Assembly: GCF_947499585.1 (NCBI RefSeq)
Contig: NZ_CANMOO010000002.1
Coordinates: 620,001 to 684,000 of the forward strand
Origin: an uncultured Allomuricauda sp.
Lineage (GTDB): Bacteria > Bacteroidota > Bacteroidia > Flavobacteriales > Flavobacteriaceae
DNA: 64,000 nt
Reading direction: 5' to 3'
The position numbers were made by a program, and so were the translations under genes. Shown here piece by piece: positions 38,201 through 46,678 of the stretch (the stretch's first letter is position 1; each line of letters starts with the position of its first letter). The notes under the pieces are model-generated. The model saw only the letters and a program-made list of their open reading frames with translations, did not search any database and was not told the DNA's origin.

Positions 38201-38956
38201 TTGACGCTATCTACAACATTTGAACCTTCTTTAATAGCGTGGGTCATGGCGGCTACTGCCTCGTTTCTAATGGGGATTTCAAAAGCAGGGTTAAAGGGTC
38301 TTTCTATCTTCAATGTAACGCTTATGGCTTTGGCTTTTGGGGCCAAAGAATCTACAGGGTTAATAATTCCTCTGCTTTTGGTGGGAGATGTTTTTGCTGT
38401 AATATATTACAACCGGCACACCCAATGGAATCATATCTTAAAGTTTTTACCTTGGATGCTCGCCGGTATTCTTATAGGGGTTTTCGTTGGAAAGGACTTA
38501 CCAGAAAAAGAGTTTAAAATAAGCATGGTAATTGTCATTCTTATAAGTTTAGGAATGTTGATTTGGTGGGATAAAAGAAAATCCAAGGCTATACCTACCC
38601 ATTGGTTCTTTTCTGGTTCTATAGGGATTATGGCAGGTATCTGTACCATGATCGGGAATTTGGCAGGTGCGTTTACCAATATTTTCTTTCTGGCCATGCG
38701 TTTGCCAAAAAATGAGTTCGTAGGCACCGCTGCGTGGCTCTTTTTAATCACCAATCTTTTTAAATTACCTTTTCATCTGTTTGTTTGGAAAACCATTTCC
38801 CCAGAAACATTGTTGATTAACATTAAGTTGCTTCCAGCTATTCTTACCGGACTTTTCTTAGGTGTTGTCCTTGTAAAAAAGATCAATGACCGCAACTATA
38901 AAAGGTTCATTTTAATTGTTACAGCCATTGGAGCAATTGCTATTTTATTCAAATAG
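38201..38956 (+). CDS. TauE/SafE-family sulfite or anion exporter
   Basis: A 251-residue integral membrane protein with about eight TM helices in two repeats. The first repeat has MGISKAGLKGLSIFNVTL and PLLLVGDVFAVIYYNRHTQW; the second has GNLAGAFTNIFFLAMRLPKNEFVGTAAW, both typical of the TauE/SafE family that moves sulfite, sulfoacetate or related anions. The reading frame opens with a TTG at 38201; an in-frame ATG at 38246 would remove part of the first helix, so the TTG is preferred. It stands alone between divergent and convergent genes. Confidence 0.88.
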   Translation: MTLSTTFEPSLIAWVMAATASFLMGISKAGLKGLSIFNVTLMALAFGAKESTGLIIPLLLVGDVFAVIYYNRHTQWNHILKFLPWMLAGILIGVFVGKDLPEKEFKISMVIVILISLGMLIWWDKRKSKAIPTHWFFSGSIGIMAGICTMIGNLAGAFTNIFFLAMRLPKNEFVGTAAWLFLITNLFKLPFHLFVWKTISPETLLINIKLLPAILTGLFLGVVLVKKINDRNYKRFILIVTAIGAIAILFK

Positions 38957-38974
38957 AAAGACCACGACCTTAGG

Positions 38975-39748
38975 TTATTTAGTGCTGCCATTTATATGGT
39001 TTACCATCTTACAACCATCCTGATTACCATTGTTACAAGCAGATGTATAAAAAGATAGGGCTCTATTTAAATCTTTTGGTATTTCTTGTCCGTTAAAATA
39101 AAGGCTTCCAATTTGGAACTGGGCATTTGCATAGTTTTGATCGGAGGCCAACATAAAATTGGAAATTGCTTTTTGAACATCCTTCGGAACCCCTTGACCA
39201 TTGAGGTACATGATTCCTAAATTATATTGTGCAGCCGCAAATCCTTTGCTGGCTGATTTTTTAAACAGCTTATAGGCCTTCCCATAATCTACCGCTGTTT
39301 CTTTCCCAAAATAATATTTACATCCTCTTTCAAAGCTGTTCCCGTTCGTTGGAAAAAACCATATAATAGCTATAACAATAAGCAAAATCCACAATGCAAA
39401 CCCCCATACCCAATCCATAGTCGGAATTTCGTATTCAGGCAAAGGTGTTGGGAAAAAACCGCTTTCTTGAAATGCTTTGATTTGCTTCTCATCTAAAGGA
39501 TAATAGGACCCTGAGGTGCCACGTATACCAAGAACATAACCATCATCGGATAAATATGCCCCCATAAAGAAAAATATGCCGGTAGTCTTATAGGCAAGAT
39601 AAACTTCTTCCCCATTAGGGCCTTTGCCTTCTAAAGCCATAATTTCCTTTATGCTTTCGTCTTTTCCAAAAAGACCTCCTATCTTCTTAGCAGATGCTAC
39701 GTTTGGAATTAATATGGCGAATGAAAAGAGTAGTAAAAATAATCTCAT
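38975..39748 (-). CDS. Sel1-repeat membrane protein
   Basis: A 257-residue protein with a signal peptide (ends near VASA, residue 20), a TM helix at about 131-150 (WGFALWILLIVIAIIWFFP) and a C-terminal domain of two to three Sel1-like repeats: YNLGIMYLNGQGVPKDVQKA and FQIGSLYFNGQEIPKDLNRA. Such repeats form protein-protein interaction superhelices. Topology suggests a small periplasmic N-terminal part and a cytoplasmic Sel1 domain. It lies 45 nt downstream of the PP2C phosphatase gene and appears to be the last gene of that operon; no separate promoter is visible. Confidence 0.85.
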   Translation of the reverse strand: MRLFLLLFSFAILIPNVASAKKIGGLFGKDESIKEIMALEGKGPNGEEVYLAYKTTGIFFFMGAYLSDDGYVLGIRGTSGSYYPLDEKQIKAFQESGFFPTPLPEYEIPTMDWVWGFALWILLIVIAIIWFFPTNGNSFERGCKYYFGKETAVDYGKAYKLFKKSASKGFAAAQYNLGIMYLNGQGVPKDVQKAISNFMLASDQNYANAQFQIGSLYFNGQEIPKDLNRALSFYTSACNNGNQDGCKMVNHINGSTK

Positions 39749-39793
39749 TTTTTTAGGTTTTATTGGTTGAATTTTTTGTGTGCTCTGTTAGCA

Positions 39794-40699
39794 TTATTGT
39801 CCTAAGTCCCATAGTTTGTACAAACAAAACCCAAGCAATAACAGTAGTATAAAAAATACAATTTTTAAATAGGGTTTAGGGTTTTTCTTATTTTTCAAGT
39901 TTGTCTCAAAAACTGCTTTTGTCGCACTTGTATTTTGCAGGTCAAGAGTTTGTTCTGTGTCTGTCTTTTTGATTTTGATGAGATACAAGGAATAGTTGTC
40001 CTGGGTTCTCCCCGAAGCATTTTTTAGGATTTTGGATTTTACTTCTTCGGCTGTACTTTCTGATGTGAACCAATTCCTTATTTTATCTTCATCCAATGTT
40101 TCTAGAATACCATCAGTGCACAACAAAAAGAAATCATTTTTTCTAATATCTTCAATCACTTTATGATCTATTCTAGTGGGCCTTACTCCGCTTACGGCTC
40201 TTGTAATGACATTTTTTCGAGGATGATTTTCTGCTTCTTCTTGGGTGATTTCACCCATATCAAGTAAATTTTGTACTTCAGAATGATCTTTGGTCTGGAA
40301 CAATATTTCCCCATTACGAAGGTGATACACTCTACTGTCCCCTACCCACCCTATTAGCGCGTGCTCTTTATTATGTGATAATTTAAGTAACGTTAAGGTA
40401 CTTGCCATTCCTTTTAGAACGGGTACTGTAGAAATGTTATCAACAAGTTTTTTTTCTGTATACTCCAGTGCTTTGGGCAAAATATCAACGTCCTTTACAT
40501 CAGCATCGTTCTTATTAATAAACTCTGCCATATACTTACACACCAAAGATGAAGCTACTTCTCCTTTTTCATGTCCGCCTACCCCGTCACACACCAAAAA
40601 AAGCTCATCTTTTCCTGTTGGTTCTTCAGGGTATATGGAATCTTCATTGTTATTCCGATTTCCGATTTCATTAATGTAGACGGGAGTAAATACTTTCAT
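39794..40699 (-). CDS. PP2C-family Ser/Thr phosphatase with C-terminal membrane anchor
   Basis: A 301-residue protein phosphatase. Metal-binding motifs are NNNEDSI (around Asp20) and CDGVGGHEKGEVAS (Asp38), followed by GWVGDSRVYHLRNGE and LLCTDGILETLDEDKI. These are the PPM/PP2C signatures. The last ~25 residues (YLKIVFFILLLLLGFCLYKLW) form a single membrane-spanning tail, placing the catalytic domain at the cytoplasmic membrane. It is likely to reverse the Ser/Thr kinase of the same island. Its ATG overlaps the stop of the upstream STM3941-like gene (ATGA). Confidence 0.95.
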   Translation of the reverse strand: MKVFTPVYINEIGNRNNNEDSIYPEEPTGKDELFLVCDGVGGHEKGEVASSLVCKYMAEFINKNDADVKDVDILPKALEYTEKKLVDNISTVPVLKGMASTLTLLKLSHNKEHALIGWVGDSRVYHLRNGEILFQTKDHSEVQNLLDMGEITQEEAENHPRKNVITRAVSGVRPTRIDHKVIEDIRKNDFFLLCTDGILETLDEDKIRNWFTSESTAEEVKSKILKNASGRTQDNYSLYLIKIKKTDTEQTLDLQNTSATKAVFETNLKNKKNPKPYLKIVFFILLLLLGFCLYKLWDLGQ

Positions 40700-41274
40700 A
40701 TATCCTTATTTGTTGTCGGTTTGGTTGACTGTATAAAAGGAATCTGTTTTTGCCTTTTAAACTCCCTAATAATCGTTGACTCTATTTTTCTGAACCCCCA
40801 TTTTAAGCCGCCAGAGGAAATGGAAATTGGTGTTCCATAGGTTTGCATGTTCCTACGCATAATAGAAGCTTTGAACTTACTGCTTGCATTGTTTAAATAC
40901 TTCTCTGGATTCTTAACATCTATAAGCAAAAATTTGGTCAGCATCACTTGGGATTTTCTGATGTTCTGAATGTCTTGCCATTCAATTAACCCAATGCTTA
41001 CCCCATTTGAATTATCCCATATGCCCTTATCGCTGATTATCATCCCCATGCGGTTTTGAAAAAGTTTTTTGAACACAGAAATGAGTATCGCACCAAAAAA
41101 TAAAATAGCTATAACCGCAATTGCCCTCATTATAAATGGATTTTCAGCTTTTCGGGTTTGCATGTTTTCCGCATTTAAAAGAATAAATACACTCAATGCA
41201 AGAAACATAGCGCAACCAAGAATTATAAGCACCAGTTTTATTCTGCTCAATGGTATTTCTATATTGTCTTTCAT
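40696..41274 (-). CDS. STM3941-like membrane protein, unknown function
   Basis: A 192-residue protein. Two TM helices (about 11-30 and 48-66) precede a cytoplasmic part that resembles the STM3941/PH-like family: NRMGMIISDKGIWDNSNG, then IGLIEWQDIQNIRKSQVM and FLLIDVKNPEKYLN. The DxxGI...W.DI pattern is typical of bacterial PH-like domains that bind membranes or proteins. The 4-bp overlap with the PP2C gene suggests that the two proteins are made together and may interact. I cannot give a biochemical role. Confidence 0.75.
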   Translation of the reverse strand: MKDNIEIPLSRIKLVLIILGCAMFLALSVFILLNAENMQTRKAENPFIMRAIAVIAILFFGAILISVFKKLFQNRMGMIISDKGIWDNSNGVSIGLIEWQDIQNIRKSQVMLTKFLLIDVKNPEKYLNNASSKFKASIMRRNMQTYGTPISISSGGLKWGFRKIESTIIREFKRQKQIPFIQSTKPTTNKDI

Positions 41275-41276
41275 AC

Positions 41277-41732
41277 TTAATTAATAACTGCCTGTTTCAT
41301 CAATTCTCTTTTTACCCATAAGCGCATTTTACGCCCTATACCATAAGTGTCTATATTATTTAAAAGATCCTTTACGGTTGCCAATCCAAAAAAAGTACAG
41401 CCAGAACAGACGGATACTTTACTCTCCGATCTGTACAATTCTCGTATTGTTTTTTTCTGATCTCTTCTTAAGGTTAATTTTCCAGAAAACATTAATTCTT
41501 CATATACTATAACTGCCATAATGCGTTCTGCTGTGTTATGTGAATACAAAAGTTGTCCAATCTCATCATATCTGGATGCACTAATATACTGATGCATTTT
41601 CTTCACAACATATGTTGGTTTTCCAACAAAAGAACAGCTAAAGCCAATGGTTTCGCTAAAATAATCAGTTGTTTGGGCATTAATAAATCCCAAGTTAATT
41701 AAAACAAATAATAGTCCGATCTGATATTTCAT
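41277..41732 (-). CDS. Secreted protein of unknown function
   Basis: A 151-residue protein. I chose the ATG at 41732 because it opens directly on a signal peptide (MKYQIGLLFVLINLGFINAQ); the frame also runs to a TTG at 41753. The mature part contains four Cys (SFVGK region and VCSGCTFFGLATVKDLL), among them a CSGC pair that could form a disulfide or bind metal. Charged helical segments such as RRDQKKTIRELYRSESKV are present. It starts 43 nt after the lipoprotein gene and ends 2 nt before the STM3941-like gene. No family recognised. Confidence 0.7.
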   Translation of the reverse strand: MKYQIGLLFVLINLGFINAQTTDYFSETIGFSCSFVGKPTYVVKKMHQYISASRYDEIGQLLYSHNTAERIMAVIVYEELMFSGKLTLRRDQKKTIRELYRSESKVSVCSGCTFFGLATVKDLLNNIDTYGIGRKMRLWVKRELMKQAVIN

Positions 41733-41775
41733 TGCACATCCATTGTTTGCCAAGAATTAATACGGTTCTCAAAAA

Positions 41776-42315
41776 TCACCAATTTACAGTACCATTCATG
41801 GTGAGAATTGTACCTGTTTCAACATTCTTTACAGTAACATTAGAAAGTACACTTTTTTTCGCTTCAGCATCCAATACAATAGACCCACATGCTATTGAGG
41901 TTTCAAAAAGTGAGTCGCATATGTAACGTCTCTCTATCCCATTGACCACAATTACCATAGAAATCAATTCTTGCCCAAGAACTATTACAAAAGTGTTTTC
42001 TATATCCTCAAAACTTATAATAGATTCTACATAATCAGGGTCATTTAAAGGCAAATCAGGCGCGTCTTCTGATATTTTAGCGCCCTTAGGCACTATTATG
42101 ATAGTTTCATCCAATCCTGTTAAATCTTTTCTCCCATAGTTTATATCTCCTACTTCTAATTGGGTCCCTATCTCAGTAGTGTCTTCTCCTGATAAGGTAA
42201 TTACGCCCCTGGCATCTGTACTTGCTATTTCTTCTTCGCTGCTATTATCATTGTCGCAATTAATAGATAAGAACATCACAGACAGCATGGTTAATATGGT
42301 GTAAATAGTCTTCAT
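41776..42315 (-). CDS. Lipoprotein of unknown function
   Basis: A 179-residue protein with a lipoprotein signal peptide: hydrophobic stretch TILTMLSVMFLSINC with the lipid-accepting Cys at residue 20, followed by DNDNSSEEE. The Asp/Ser-rich tether is typical of Bacteroidota exported lipoproteins. The mature domain is beta-rich with two further Cys (YICDSLFETSIACGSIVLDAE). It is the second gene of the operon started by the ECF-type promoter at 42888. No family recognised. Confidence 0.75.
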   Translation of the reverse strand: MKTIYTILTMLSVMFLSINCDNDNSSEEEIASTDARGVITLSGEDTTEIGTQLEVGDINYGRKDLTGLDETIIIVPKGAKISEDAPDLPLNDPDYVESIISFEDIENTFVIVLGQELISMVIVVNGIERRYICDSLFETSIACGSIVLDAEAKKSVLSNVTVKNVETGTILTMNGTVNW

Positions 42316-42348
42316 TTTGTATTTATTTTAAAATCGATTTTAAAAATT

Positions 42349-42864
42349 CTAATTGTTGACTTTTAAAGAAATGGTGTTCTCTGAAACACTATTTATGGTG
42401 AAGCTTTGCTTTAAGTTCTGCGGTACTTCTTGCCATATATCATCTGCTGTTTTTTTAGATTCTACACTAATGGTTGCATTGTTATTAGCAAAAGTCTTTG
42501 ATACCTTTTTTACACTTTTTATTCCTTTAATGTGTTCTTGCAGTTGACTCAGGTTCTCATTCCCATACTCCACAGAATGAATCTGAATGACAACGATGTT
42601 TTTAGATTTACCTTCTTTAGAGCCAAAAAGTATTTTCCCCACCTTGTCAATTGTCTCTTTGGTTCCTTCAATGGTGTTTTCAATACTTACGGTAGTACTA
42701 TCTATTTGTGCATTGGTTTCCTCAACAGTGCGGTCCGTCTTGTCAATTTTCTTGGTAACAGTTCTCTCTTTGGTCCGATCTGTTCTGCGTCTTTCGTTTT
42801 GAGCTAGTGCCGGTCCAAAAATCATAATCGACAAAAGCATCAAAAGGGTTGTTCTGGATTTCAT
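42349..42864 (-). CDS. Secreted protein with C-terminal ferredoxin-like domain, unknown
   Basis: A 171-residue protein. The signal peptide ends near ALA (residue ~21). A highly charged Arg/Lys/Thr/Glu linker (about 23-65) follows, then a ~75-residue C-terminal domain (IQIHSVEYGNENLSQLQEHI, GIKSVKKVSKTF, ATISVESKKTADDIWQEV) whose beta-alpha-beta-beta-alpha pattern resembles HMA/ferredoxin-like folds but lacks a CxxC metal site. It is the first gene of the PP2C operon and lies 23 nt downstream of the ECF-type promoter. Function unknown. Confidence 0.72.
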   Translation of the reverse strand: MKSRTTLLMLLSIMIFGPALAQNERRRTDRTKERTVTKKIDKTDRTVEETNAQIDSTTVSIENTIEGTKETIDKVGKILFGSKEGKSKNIVVIQIHSVEYGNENLSQLQEHIKGIKSVKKVSKTFANNNATISVESKKTADDIWQEVPQNLKQSFTINSVSENTISLKVNN

Positions 42865-42887
42865 GTTTAAAAAGTTTTAGTTATACA

Positions 42888-42925
42888 TTTATTCTTTATA
42901 ACTACTTTTTAAGAATGTCATCTTT
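42888..42925 (-). promoter_or_regulatory. ECF-type promoter 1 (PP2C operon)
   Basis: On the minus strand AAAGATGACATT (42914-42925) is followed by 11 nt and then GTTATAAAGAATAAA (42888-42902). The same two blocks with the same 11-nt spacer occur at 46641-46678 and 52685-52722. A match to ECF layout would be AAGATGA, 15 nt, GTTAT. The promoter sits directly after the terminator of the kinase operon. Confidence 0.8.
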
Positions 42926-42930
42926 TTAAG

Positions 42931-42975
42931 CAAAAAAAATCTTGAATAGAACTTAAAAGCGTTCTAAACAAGATT
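42931..42975 (-). terminator. Terminator of the HD-kinase operon
   Basis: A long hairpin: AATCTTG (42938-42944) pairs with CAAGATT (42969-42975) and TAGAAC (42947-42952) pairs with GTTCTA (42961-42966), with a symmetric 2x2 internal loop and an 8-nt apical loop. On the minus strand it ends in eight T. It lies 35 nt past the 53-residue gene and 6 nt before ECF-type promoter 1. Confidence 0.85.
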
Positions 42976-43009
42976 CTTGTAATTGAGTTAGTAAGGGGTT
43001 TTCTATAAA

Positions 43010-43171
43010 TTAAATGTCCTTTTCTTCTGTAATAGAGCTTAGTGTAAATCGATCATAGGCCCTAACATCAAAAACGATGGACTGTCCGGTTGACAACCAT
43101 TTTTTATATATAAGCTTGCCGTTCATATAGACATAGAGCTCATTGTCCTTGGTTTCTTTTTTGTAGATCAT
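43010..43171 (-). CDS. 53-residue protein translationally coupled to the Ser/Thr kinase
   Basis: A small gene whose ATG overlaps the TGA of the kinase gene (ATGA, 43168-43171). The product begins MIYKKETKDNELYVYMNGKL and ends in ITEEKDI. It is charged and beta-prone, without Cys, signal peptide or TM helix. The 4-bp overlap, the following strong terminator and the absence of stops support it as a real gene rather than a kinase remnant. It might be a small partner of the kinase or a detached piece of its C-terminal beta domain. No family recognised. Confidence 0.7.
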   Translation of the reverse strand: MIYKKETKDNELYVYMNGKLIYKKWLSTGQSIVFDVRAYDRFTLSSITEEKDI

Positions 43172-46053
43172 CTTTTTGTCCCCTCAACTTTAAAATCATC
43201 AAAATAAAGAACAGGATTACTACTGGGGTTAGAGACTATCATTCCCATATATTTGCCCCCCGTGCTTTGTATTGGCTGGCTAGAAATAACAATCTTGCCA
43301 TTAAGATAACATGAGACATAATTTCCGTTTTTACGAATCATTATCGTGTTTGTCCCTTCTTTGGTAGTAACATTAACCCCTTTTATTTTGTTCCATTTAC
43401 CGCCTTCATATTTATGTATATTTACTGTGTTGTTACCCACTTCAGCAATATGATAGTCATCAGAACCATTATAATCAAAAACCAATCCTATCGCTGCTTT
43501 ACTGCTTCCCCTGATTGTTTTTGTGCTTACCGAATAAGGCTTTGTGGCATCTATATCAAAATAAGCCGTCTTTTTGTGGCTTAGCTCCTTATTATTAACG
43601 TTTATCTTATAGGCACTAAACTCGTAGGTCCACTCCTTATTTGTATCAGAAAATTTTGGGAACTTTGTTGAACCGTTGGTGAAATTCTCATGATAACTAA
43701 ATTTCTTGGCTTTTAATGCGGCCTGCTTTTTCAAGTCTTCCACTTCCTTTTCTTTTGTTGTAAGGGTAGCTCCATATTTAAGCAGTAGCTCTTCTATTTC
43801 TTTGTTTTCCATGTTTCGGGCTACTTGTAATAGGCTTTCATCATCTTCAATATAGTCAACATCCTTGGCTAAATACCCACCACCTTCTCTTGGGGTTATT
43901 AGAATTTCCAATACCTCAACGTCGTTTGTCTTTATTGCGGCCTTTAATTTTTTATCATCCACAATTGTTTTTTTTCCTCCTCCTTTGTTTACAAAAAGAC
44001 CGAGAATTTCTTTTAAAGCTTCCTTGTTTTCATCCGTATACTTGTCTAGAATCCTGTAGGTTACACCTTCTTCAAAATAAGCTTTAGCATCATTGTAAAT
44101 GGCTTTTTTAAATTGAGAGACATTCACGTTTTCAATCCCTTCATTAAAATCATATCCAATTTTGGATTTAGACCATTGATTATAAAACATGATTACTAGT
44201 ACAAGAGTGAAAATGCTTATTGCAGGCCAGAAGTATTTTTTGAAGCTGGTCTCTTTTATTGCCGAATAAATGATTACCATAAATCCAAAAAACATAGAAA
44301 AGTACCACATGTAATACCCTATCTTAAAGTCTTGAATATATACCTTAGAGCTCACCTTGGCAATCAAAGAACTATAAAAACCTTTCCCGCCTTGAAAAAA
44401 CAAAGAATTAGTTTCTAAAAACAGCCACCATAATGAAGCAATGCCAACACTTGCGATAAAAAATAATATCAATGTGTTTCCAAAGTCTTTATGTTTTTTA
44501 TAAATAAAGAAGAATAGGGCGGCAATAAATAGTACATTGGGCATGAGTGTAAGCACCATCCATTGTTTATCTAATAATAACACTACCATAAAACCGATAG
44601 TATCTTTATAAATATCGAAGAAATACGATATACAATAGGTCAATAAAAAAAACAATGCCAGATAGTTTTCGATAGCGAACCTTCTTTCGGGTTTCTGGGA
44701 TGTGTTTTTTATATCCCTATAAACCAACCAAGAGAAAACTAGTCCTTGGATTATTCCTAAAAATAGGAAAACATAGTCTTCTGCTTTTAAGCTACTATTT
44801 ACTGACATTGCTATAACAACGGAAGCAACTATTAGGTTACAGTAAAATAAAAAACCTGTATTAAGGAGTTTTGGCAAGGTATATTGGTTTTTAGGCTTGA
44901 CATAAAAAACAGCAAAGAGGAAAACTGATATTGGGTAAAGAAGAAAGGCATATACAGTATTCTCTGAATCTAAAATCAAGTAGGCAGACCATAGAATCGA
45001 AATTCCAGTATAAATCCAAAGTACTATTTTCTGAAGTTTAGTGACTTTAAAGTCCTGATCACTTTTAGGTTTATCTTCTCCTTCTTTTGTGATAAATACT
45101 GTATTGTCAATATCCTCTTTTTGAGGTTTTTCTTCTTCAACAATTGTACTCTCTATATCCTTTTTTTTCTTAGTATATACCTTATAATCGGAATTTATAT
45201 ATTGTAATAATTCTTCTGCAGAAGATGGTCTGTTAATGGCTTTCTTTTCAAAACATATAGAAAGCAGCTTCTTGTAATCTTCTGGAATACTATTTAAGTC
45301 AGGGTCTTTCTCGGTGATGGCATCACGAACTAATTCAATATCATCCATTCCCTCACCAAAAGGATATTTGCCCGTTAAGCTTTTATAAACAATTACTCCA
45401 ATAGCCCACAAGTCAGTCCTTGAACTTATGGTGCCGTCCAAACCAAATTTCTTCTTGTGGAACTGTTCTGGCGCCATATAATGGGGCGTTCCTATCATTT
45501 CTGTAAAAGACTTGGTAATATTTTCTGCAGACAGTGTATCCTTACTAATCCCGAAATCTGAAATCTTAGCGGTAGGAACTCCTTTTTTATTTTTGGTAAT
45601 CAGAATATTCCCTGGCTTTAGGTCTCTGTGCAAAAGCCCTTCTTCATGTAGATATCCCACACCCAGGACAATATCCCTAATGAGCTTGTCCAGTACCTCT
45701 TTTGAAGGTTTAGTCTTTACAAATTCCTTTAAGGTTCCTTGGTTAGCATACTCCATGATAATCACGGGATAGCTGCCAGACCTACCCATGGCATCTGTAT
45801 GCTTTATATAGTTAAGACCAAAATAAGTTATGATGTTTGTATGGGATAGGCCTTCCAAATTATTAAACTCTTTTTCTAAACTATACTTGGACTGCCTTGT
45901 GCTGCCCATATCGCCCGAAGTAACAGCTATTTTATAGATTTTGAGCGCTACGTTCCTATTGGCATAGGTGTCTTTGGCTCTAAAGACTTCTGCAAAGGCA
46001 CCTTCTCCTAGCTTATCTTTTTCGGGATCCCATTCGTATTGGTTTAGTTTCAT
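43168..46053 (-). CDS. Transmembrane Hanks-type Ser/Thr protein kinase with ankyrin-like and beta-sandwich C-terminus
   Basis: A 961-residue protein. The kinase domain (about 5-275) is complete: glycine loop LGEGAFAEVF, ATP Lys38, catalytic HRDLKPGN (142-149, Asp144), DFG at 166-168 and APE at 194-196; the HRD Arg makes it an RD kinase that may need activation-loop phosphorylation. An acidic linker (280-335) leads to a large membrane domain with about ten helices (340-640). After it come an ankyrin-like pair (around 700-770: DDESLLQVARNMENKEIEELLLKYGA) and a C-terminal LamG-like beta-sandwich (about 790-960). The extracytoplasmic part would sense ligand or cell-wall state. It is 74 nt downstream of the HD gene and lacks its own copy of the ECF-type promoter. 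Confidence 0.95.
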   Translation of the reverse strand: MKLNQYEWDPEKDKLGEGAFAEVFRAKDTYANRNVALKIYKIAVTSGDMGSTRQSKYSLEKEFNNLEGLSHTNIITYFGLNYIKHTDAMGRSGSYPVIIMEYANQGTLKEFVKTKPSKEVLDKLIRDIVLGVGYLHEEGLLHRDLKPGNILITKNKKGVPTAKISDFGISKDTLSAENITKSFTEMIGTPHYMAPEQFHKKKFGLDGTISSRTDLWAIGVIVYKSLTGKYPFGEGMDDIELVRDAITEKDPDLNSIPEDYKKLLSICFEKKAINRPSSAEELLQYINSDYKVYTKKKKDIESTIVEEEKPQKEDIDNTVFITKEGEDKPKSDQDFKVTKLQKIVLWIYTGISILWSAYLILDSENTVYAFLLYPISVFLFAVFYVKPKNQYTLPKLLNTGFLFYCNLIVASVVIAMSVNSSLKAEDYVFLFLGIIQGLVFSWLVYRDIKNTSQKPERRFAIENYLALFFLLTYCISYFFDIYKDTIGFMVVLLLDKQWMVLTLMPNVLFIAALFFFIYKKHKDFGNTLILFFIASVGIASLWWLFLETNSLFFQGGKGFYSSLIAKVSSKVYIQDFKIGYYMWYFSMFFGFMVIIYSAIKETSFKKYFWPAISIFTLVLVIMFYNQWSKSKIGYDFNEGIENVNVSQFKKAIYNDAKAYFEEGVTYRILDKYTDENKEALKEILGLFVNKGGGKKTIVDDKKLKAAIKTNDVEVLEILITPREGGGYLAKDVDYIEDDESLLQVARNMENKEIEELLLKYGATLTTKEKEVEDLKKQAALKAKKFSYHENFTNGSTKFPKFSDTNKEWTYEFSAYKINVNNKELSHKKTAYFDIDATKPYSVSTKTIRGSSKAAIGLVFDYNGSDDYHIAEVGNNTVNIHKYEGGKWNKIKGVNVTTKEGTNTIMIRKNGNYVSCYLNGKIVISSQPIQSTGGKYMGMIVSNPSSNPVLYFDDFKVEGTKR

Positions 46054-46127
46054 TTGGTTGAGTGTTAGGCTAATCGTATTACAATTTAAAAAACTTCTTC
46101 TTCTAGGTAAACTTTAAAATCTATGGG

Positions 46128-46634
46128 TCACTTATTTACTTCCTTAATCAACCCAAACAACCTTTCCCATGCCTTGTCCACTTCCACATCTGGATGTTCA
46201 TCATTACGCAGTTGGTCACAAAATTCTTCATGCTCTCCTTTATAGGTTTCAAATAATTTTTGATTGTACCTTTTGGATTGTTCCATATTGGCAATACGGT
46301 CACATATTTTTACTACCGTGGCCTTCCAATTTGCTTTTATCTTTGGGTATGTTTTTGTTTTACGTTCCTTTCTATTTCTTCCCAGCTCATCGGTCACGGC
46401 ATAAACAATCTCTGCTACTTCTTCCCCAAATGCCTTTTTTAAATCGTTATATGAAAGATCTGTATCCTCTAAGGTGTCGTGCAACACAGCTGCCATGATA
46501 ACACTTTCATCATACCCTAAATCTTCGATTATTTTCACCACTTGTTTTATATGGTATATGTATGGGTATATATCATATTGCTGATTTGAGTGGGCTTTTT
46601 CTGCTACAAGTAGGGCTCTTTCTTTGTTGGTCAT
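46128..46634 (-). CDS. HD-domain hydrolase, small alarmone hydrolase (MESH1)-like
   Basis: A 168-residue single-domain HD protein. It resembles the hydrolase half of RelA/SpoT: AEKAH near residue 11-15, metal ligand His28 in YIYHIKQV, HD pair at 52-53 in AAVLHDTLEDT, and the distal Asp112 in VKICDRIANMEQS. RelA/SpoT/MESH1 proteins read RxxHxxxV, HDxxED and LADRxHN at these places, so ppGpp pyrophosphohydrolase is the best guess, with another nucleotide substrate possible. It is the first gene behind ECF-type promoter 2, and the kinase follows. No synthetase domain is present. Confidence 0.83.
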   Translation of the reverse strand: MTNKERALLVAEKAHSNQQYDIYPYIYHIKQVVKIIEDLGYDESVIMAAVLHDTLEDTDLSYNDLKKAFGEEVAEIVYAVTDELGRNRKERKTKTYPKIKANWKATVVKICDRIANMEQSKRYNQKLFETYKGEHEEFCDQLRNDEHPDVEVDKAWERLFGLIKEVNK

Positions 46635-46640
46635 TGTTGT

Positions 46641-46678
46641 TTTATTCTATATAACAAGAAAAGTGAAATGTCATCTTT
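46641..46678 (-). promoter_or_regulatory. ECF-type promoter 2 (HD-kinase operon)
   Basis: AAAGATGACATT (46667-46678), 11 nt, then GTTATATAGAATAAA (46641-46655), read on the minus strand. The second block differs from promoter 1 at one of 15 positions. The block ends 6 nt before the ATG at 46634, so the transcript leader would be very short. Confidence 0.82.

Noticed and set aside
46054-46127. A fourth copy of the ECF-type promoter before the kinase gene
   Set aside because: Only a short similarity (TGTAATACGATTA) is present, without AAAGATGACATT at the right spacing. The kinase is more likely read from the HD gene promoter.
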